In this document: positions 9,109-12,306 of the stretch, piece after piece
Layout: the number at the start of each line of letters is the position of its first letter
How positions within the stretch are numbered: position 1 is the stretch's first letter
Assembly (NCBI GenBank): GCA_013817135.1
Contig: JACDDF010000020.1
Coordinates: 1 to 12,306, forward strand
Origin: Nitrospirales bacterium
GTDB lineage: Bacteria; Nitrospirota; Nitrospiria; Nitrospirales; UBA8639
DNA: 12,306 bases
Direction: 5' to 3'
Notes under the pieces: generated by a model
The model's input: only the letters and a program-made list of their open reading frames with translations
Database searches by the model: none
What the model was told of the DNA's origin: nothing
Made by a program: the position numbers and the translations under genes

Positions 9109-9154
9109 TCTACGCATCCGGCGAATCCGGTAAGGGCAGACGGTACATCTCTTT

Positions 9155-10477
9155 TCATGCTTTCTGGCCTTCCTTGCCGTTGTGAAGAGCGGATTGGACT
9201 GATTCTATTCCGCGTTCTCCCAAAAGGACGGCCAAATATTGGCGGGAAATTTCTCGAATATCAAAGTCTGCTGCCCGTGCCTGTAATAGGGTCTTGGAAG
9301 GGGGCCTTTCAAGCGTCGAAAGGATAGCTTTTGCTAATGCCTGAACATCCCCCATCGGGACCAGAGGCCCAACAGTGCCATTTTGGAGAATTTCTGAAGG
9401 CCCGCTAGGGCAATCGGTGCTGACGATAGGACAGCCACAGGCGAGTGCTTCAAGCAGGACATTCGGAAGGCCCTCGCAAATTGAAGAAAGAACCAACACC
9501 GAGGACCGGCCCATAAAGGCATAGGGGTTGTCCGTAAATCCAGGCATCCAGACATCCTTGTCAATCCCTAAGCTTTGAGCCAGCGCTTCGAGTTCCGACC
9601 GCAGTCTTCCTTCTCCGATGATCACGAGGTGAGCCGGTTTGGACCGGCGAACATGGGAAAAAGCCTTGAGTAATGTGGCAAAATCCTTTTGCGGCACCAA
9701 ACGACCGACTCCTAAGATAATAGGAGAAGTTCCCTTCTCCTGGAGCCAGGGATGGTTGATAGGCTCTAGGCTTTTTGTTCTGATTGTTTGGATCAAGAGG
9801 GGGTTATAGATGGTGGTAATTTTTTGAGGCGGGAGACCGGTATGCATGGCCAGTTCCTCGTTGACACCATTAGATACCGTAATGATTCTGTCAGCCTTCG
9901 GATATTCATGAGCCAGGACAGGTAGGATAAAACGCCAGCGCCACTTATTAGAGGTCTTGGTAATATCGCTCAGGGTTGTGCGTTCGCTAATCACGACACG
10001 ATTGGAGGTTTTGGCCAATTGGGTGGCCCAAAGCGCGACTAAATTGGTGTGAGTTTTTGCGGCAAGAAGAACGGTGGGTTTTTCCCGCCGCAGATATTGA
10101 ATCAAGTCAGGAAGGAAGGCCAAGGATTTTGGCGGGTTGAGCGAACAAAGGACGGGCAGGAAGAGGACCCGGAATGCCTTGAAATTTTTCAGCATTAACA
10201 AAACCCGTGACGCCCAGACTGAGCGGGGTTTCAGCGTCAGTACTCTTACCTGGGGCGGGAGTTTCCCCATAAATTCCCCCTGATTTCGGCAAAGCACCAG
10301 ATCGACGGTGTGCCCGCTCTCCACGAATGCCTGGGCAAGTTGCACCATGACGCGGGCCACTCCTCCCGCCGTCAGTGATGGAAGAAAGATGGCGATCTTG
10401 CTCGGTGGAGTTTGTGCAGGAAGAGAGTCGAATGGCATGGTCATGTGTGGGGGGGAAGAGTGATTAGAGATGTGCAC
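9155..10477 (-). CDS. GT4-family glycosyltransferase
   Basis: This is a retaining, GT-B fold glycosyltransferase that would add a sugar from a nucleotide donor to a polysaccharide or lipid-linked acceptor at the inner face of the membrane. In the 440-residue product the N-terminal domain shows IAIFLPSLTAGGVARVMVQL (28-47) with the glycine-rich acceptor-side loop. The C-terminal domain has GVGRLVPQKD with Arg259 and Lys264, VIIGEGRLRSEL (285-296), and the EX7E motif Glu335/Glu343 in EGLPNVLLEALACGCPIVST. The TDCPSGPSEIL segment resembles GT4 enzymes acting on N-acetylhexosamines, but donor choice is not established. The start is uncertain. The longest frame begins at a GTG (10477); ATGs at 10444 and 10438 are alternatives, and none has a recognisable Shine-Dalgarno. 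It lies 37 bases after the GT2 gene on the same strand, so both are probably one transcript. Confidence 0.92.
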   Translation of the reverse strand: MHISNHSSPPHMTMPFDSLPAQTPPSKIAIFLPSLTAGGVARVMVQLAQAFVESGHTVDLVLCRNQGEFMGKLPPQVRVLTLKPRSVWASRVLLMLKNFKAFRVLFLPVLCSLNPPKSLAFLPDLIQYLRREKPTVLLAAKTHTNLVALWATQLAKTSNRVVISERTTLSDITKTSNKWRWRFILPVLAHEYPKADRIITVSNGVNEELAMHTGLPPQKITTIYNPLLIQTIRTKSLEPINHPWLQEKGTSPIILGVGRLVPQKDFATLLKAFSHVRRSKPAHLVIIGEGRLRSELEALAQSLGIDKDVWMPGFTDNPYAFMGRSSVLVLSSICEGLPNVLLEALACGCPIVSTDCPSGPSEILQNGTVGPLVPMGDVQALAKAILSTLERPPSKTLLQARAADFDIREISRQYLAVLLGERGIESVQSALHNGKEGQKA

Positions 10478-10514
10478 AGGATGAGAGTCAAGTCTTGTAA
10501 TGCCGGCTTGATGT

Positions 10515-11510
10515 TTATTGTTTGGTAAAAAGTAATTGCCTTGTCAGAGAAGATCGAAGCAAGGTTGTTATCCATCCCATTCCCATATTTTTTCGGGCCA
10601 CCCAGCAGGCATGAGCCCATTTCATCAAGAGAATTTTTGAATAGATGCGAGAGTGATATTTCCTGGCTGATTGATTAGCATGGAGTAATCGAAGCAGCCA
10701 GTCTTCCGCCCATCGCAGATAGGCGGCATCCGGAGTAAATTGCATTTTTCGCATCCGGGAAAGCATGAGATGCGGATCAAGGTCTTCCGGAGCAAACGAT
10801 ACTCCCAACTCATGGAGTTGCGTATCGATAATCTGTCGTTTCTTTGAATCTCCTAAATCCGGGGTGAGAGCCGTGATCTGTTCGGAATGGATTCTTCCCA
10901 GCACAAGACATTCCGGGATGTTGGCCATTCGATATCGGGAAGAAAGACGCACATGTAAATCGTAATCCTGACATCGGGGAAAGTCATTGCGATAGCTGAA
11001 TTTGCGAAGGATTTCGGTTCGTCCCATAATGGTCCGATTGCTCATGCAGCAGCGAAACAGCAGTTCGGCAGTGATTTCGTCAGGGTTCGTGGGTTGTCGT
11101 TTGATTTTTTTTAGCGGAATGCCCTCCTCATTCATCATTTGGCACCAACTGCCAACCTGGACGCAACCAGGGTGAGCATCCAAATACGCAGCCTGTTTTC
11201 GTAGTCTATCCGGCCCGGCCCGATCATCACTGTCCAGCAGGGCAATGTATTCTCCTCTGGCCAGCTCCAGCCCCCGATTTCGGGTACGGGGTATTCCTAG
11301 GTTTGTTTCATTGCAGACGATGGTGATACGGGGATCATGAAAGGATCGCATGACCTCTACACTGCGGTCCGTCGATCCGTCATCAATGAGGAGAATGTCA
11401 AAATCCTGAAACTGTTGGTCTACAATGCTTTGTATGGCATCTCCAAGATAGCGGTCCCGGTTGTGCACAGGAATGAAGACGGTGACTTTGGGGGTTCGAG
11501 GAGATGACAT
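10515..11510 (-). CDS. GT2-family glycosyltransferase
   Basis: This is an inverting GT-A fold glycosyltransferase, 331 residues long. The N-terminal catalytic domain shows VTVFIPVHNRDRYLGDAIQS (9-28), the nucleotide-binding IDDGSTD with Asp43/Asp44, NLGIPRTRNRGLELARGEYI (70-89), and the metal-binding DSDD (93-96). RCQDYDLHVRLS (179-190) supplies the expected catalytic-base acidic residues, and RIHSEQIT (207-214) follows. The remaining 115 residues are alpha-helical and basic, ending in a hydrophobic or amphipathic region that may contact the membrane. Sugar and acceptor are unknown; the likely pathway is exopolysaccharide, O-antigen or glycoprotein glycan assembly, given the GT4 partner 37 bases downstream. 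The ATG at 11510 is the only plausible start, because an in-frame stop lies 43 bases further out. No Shine-Dalgarno precedes it. Confidence 0.93.
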   Translation of the reverse strand: MSSPRTPKVTVFIPVHNRDRYLGDAIQSIVDQQFQDFDILLIDDGSTDRSVEVMRSFHDPRITIVCNETNLGIPRTRNRGLELARGEYIALLDSDDRAGPDRLRKQAAYLDAHPGCVQVGSWCQMMNEEGIPLKKIKRQPTNPDEITAELLFRCCMSNRTIMGRTEILRKFSYRNDFPRCQDYDLHVRLSSRYRMANIPECLVLGRIHSEQITALTPDLGDSKKRQIIDTQLHELGVSFAPEDLDPHLMLSRMRKMQFTPDAAYLRWAEDWLLRLLHANQSARKYHSRIYSKILLMKWAHACWVARKNMGMGWITTLLRSSLTRQLLFTKQ

Positions 11511-11716
11511 GAGTGGGGAGGCTTGGCGATCTATCGAAAGAATGTGGGGTACTCATAAACCGTTTTCCCGTTTCCTTTCGCATGGGAAGGAACGGGCAGT
11601 TGAGGTCTGTCTTGCTCCATTTCGTGCTATTCAAGAACAGTTCGAAATTTGCCGGAAACTCAATTTTTTGACCACAGGAAATTCGGATGTGCAATTTTCT
11701 TCTGCTACGTCTAATC

Positions 11717-11746
11717 ATTATAATACCATGACCATATCAATGGAAA
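11717..11746 (-). promoter_or_regulatory. Candidate promoter for the GT2-GT4 operon
   Basis: On the minus strand a perfect -10 TATAAT (11717-11722) is preceded after 18 bases by TTTCCA (11741-11746), a four-of-six -35. It would give a leader of about 200 bases before the GT2 start. The -10 core is nearly self-complementary, so a forward TATAAT also exists at 11719-11724, but no -35 fits it. The weak -35 suggests dependence on an activator; the dyad abutting it would be suitably placed. Confidence 0.45.
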
Positions 11747-11747
11747 C

Positions 11748-11770
11748 GATCTGACAGAATTGTCAAGATC
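11748..11770. promoter_or_regulatory. Near-perfect dyad beside the GT promoter
   Basis: GATC-TGACA and TGTCA-a-GATC flank a four-base centre (GAAT), a nearly perfect inverted repeat with a single inserted A in the right arm. It ends one base from the -35 box of the leftward promoter candidate. That position and symmetry are typical of a dimeric regulator's site. The regulator is unknown, and the hairpin lacks a T-tract, so a terminator is unlikely. Confidence 0.4.
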
Positions 11771-11813
11771 GGATTAACCCGTGAAAAGTCTTTCAATGAA
11801 CTAACAGGTATCA

Positions 11814-11868
11814 TGAGCCTTGGCTCACCCGTACACCATGAAAATGAAGAAAGAGAATGAAGTGAGCC
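11814..11868. repeat. Overlapping inverted repeats with TGAGCC half-sites
   Basis: TGAGCC (11814-11819) and GGCTCA (11822-11827) form an inverted repeat with a two-base centre. The right arm, extended to GGCTCAC (11822-11828), is also complementary to GTGAGCC at 11862-11868. The two pairings share the same middle strand and exclude each other. AGCCGGCT (11865-11872) is an additional perfect palindrome. Function is unknown; either alternative RNA hairpins upstream of the rightward gene or a multi-site operator would fit. Confidence 0.5.
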
Positions 11869-11981
11869 GGCTAGAAAGGATTGACGAGTCCTGATCTCCT
11901 CATTTCTCCATTTTAACTTTTGACTTTCCCCCGACCCAGTTGTCTCCCCCATGTTGTGTTGCCGGAGAAGCGAAAAAGACG

Positions 11982-12053
11982 ATGAATGTTAAACGCATGG
12001 ACCGCAGGTGGTGGGATCACGCCACATTCCTCGCGGTGAGGCCATTAGCATGA
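11982..12053 (+). CDS. Possible 23-residue leader ORF overlapping the next gene
   Basis: An ATG at 11982 opens 23 sense codons (MNVKRMDRRWWDHATFLAVR plus PLA) ending in a TGA that overlaps the next gene's ATG as ATGA. A GGAGAAG lies about 11 bases upstream, somewhat far for a ribosome site. The peptide is basic and has two tryptophans but matches no family I know. The exact ATGA overlap is the best argument for translation: it is the usual geometry of coupled genes. A chance reading frame cannot be excluded, and the downstream gene has its own ribosome site (GGTGAGG) within it. Confidence 0.3.
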   Translation: MNVKRMDRRWWDHATFLAVRPLA

Positions 12054-12306
12054 TCAATCCGTTCAGGTTTTCCATCAGACAACGTTCTCCCTTTTGGTGG
12101 AAACGCCTGAGCTATTGGATGTCCCGGCTTGGCGGAACGAGACTGCAAAAGGCGAAGAGCCTTCATTTCGTCACAATCAATGGGCAGCAATTTAAGCGAA
12201 TGGTCCTTTGTGATTCTTCCCTGGCTAGTGAAATTGAGCGGAATCTCGAGTGCTTTCGAGGAAGTGGGATTTTCCCCAATGTCGTTATCCGTTATGAGCG
12301 GGAAAT
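12050..12306 (+). CDS. Unrecognised protein, possibly kinase-like (3' end off window)
   Basis: An ATG at 12050 with GGTGAGG eight bases upstream opens a frame of 85 codons that continues past the window edge. The first 30 residues are basic and aromatic without a signal peptide. The segment LHFVTINGQQFKRMVL, then SLASEIERNLECF and GIFPNVVIRYERE, resembles the small lobe of aminoglycoside-phosphotransferase or LPS-kinase-like folds: a beta strand with Lys, a helix with Glu, then a strand. That reading is weak because the catalytic loop would be off the window. The frame is open back to 11993, with GTGs at 12008 and 12011 as alternative starts, but they lack a better ribosome site. Its position opposite polysaccharide glycosyltransferases suggests a role in glycan or envelope metabolism. 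Confidence 0.6.
   Translation, partial: MINPFRFSIRQRSPFWWKRLSYWMSRLGGTRLQKAKSLHFVTINGQQFKRMVLCDSSLASEIERNLECFRGSGIFPNVVIRYERE

Larger units (their letters stand above)
11511..11981. other. Divergent intergenic region between GT2 gene and right-edge gene
   Basis: This gap separates the leftward glycosyltransferase pair from the rightward gene at the window edge. It contains a promoter candidate for the GT pair, a dyad next to it and a cluster of TGAGCC half-sites, all entered separately. An 81-codon forward frame (11509-11754) with a fortuitous-looking ribosome site crosses it and is treated as doubtful. From 11770 to 11810 and from 11873 to 11963 I see nothing recognisable. The pyrimidine-rich 11890-11950 stretch shows no promoter. 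Confidence 0.6.

Noticed and set aside
9113..9135. CCGG-CGAAT-CCGG as a bidirectional terminator between convergent genes
   Set aside because: The stem is only four pairs and there is no T-tract on either side, so I do not call a terminator.

Overview
The window looks like chromosomal DNA from a Gram-negative bacterium of roughly 50% GC. The evidence is a lipoprotein signal peptidase, an N-terminally anchored SGNH hydrolase, polysaccharide-type glycosyltransferases, and housekeeping genes with ordinary sigma70-like promoters. The overall flavour of the proteins (ThiC, NadA, IleS, LspA) suggests Nitrospirota, perhaps a Nitrospira-like lineage. That is an impression from protein style and was not tested by any search.

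Left part (1-3290): two divergent cofactor genes. thiC lies on the minus strand and its 3' end is outside the window. A complete control region precedes it: a -35/-10 promoter, a canonical TPP riboswitch aptamer, and an intrinsic terminator whose 5' arm can instead pair with the aptamer. This reads as thiamine control by premature transcription termination. nadA (quinolinate synthase, NAD synthesis) runs the other way from its own extended -10 promoter. Both encoded enzymes are Fe-S proteins.

Middle part (3291-7432): ileS has a near-consensus promoter and is translationally coupled to lspA through an ATGA overlap. A small secreted DUF2141-type protein follows, whose real start is probably 60 bases downstream of the longest open frame.

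Right part (7433-12306): an envelope or polysaccharide region. It opens with a decayed C-terminal remnant of an SGNH hydrolase and a 13-base tandem duplication. An intact membrane-anchored SGNH hydrolase follows. Two glycosyltransferases (GT2 then GT4 in transcription order) run convergently on the minus strand. A 540-base divergent intergenic region carries a promoter candidate, a dyad and mutually exclusive hairpins. A 23-codon ORF then overlaps by ATGA the start of an unrecognised, possibly kinase-like gene that runs off the right edge. The region plausibly builds and decorates a surface glycan, but substrate and linkage cannot be read from sequence.

I found no CRISPR array, transposase, tRNA, rRNA or obvious defence system. 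Most of the window is ordinary. The least explained parts are the thiC switch platform, the SGNH remnant next to an intact SGNH gene, and the regulatory-looking 11511-12050 region.
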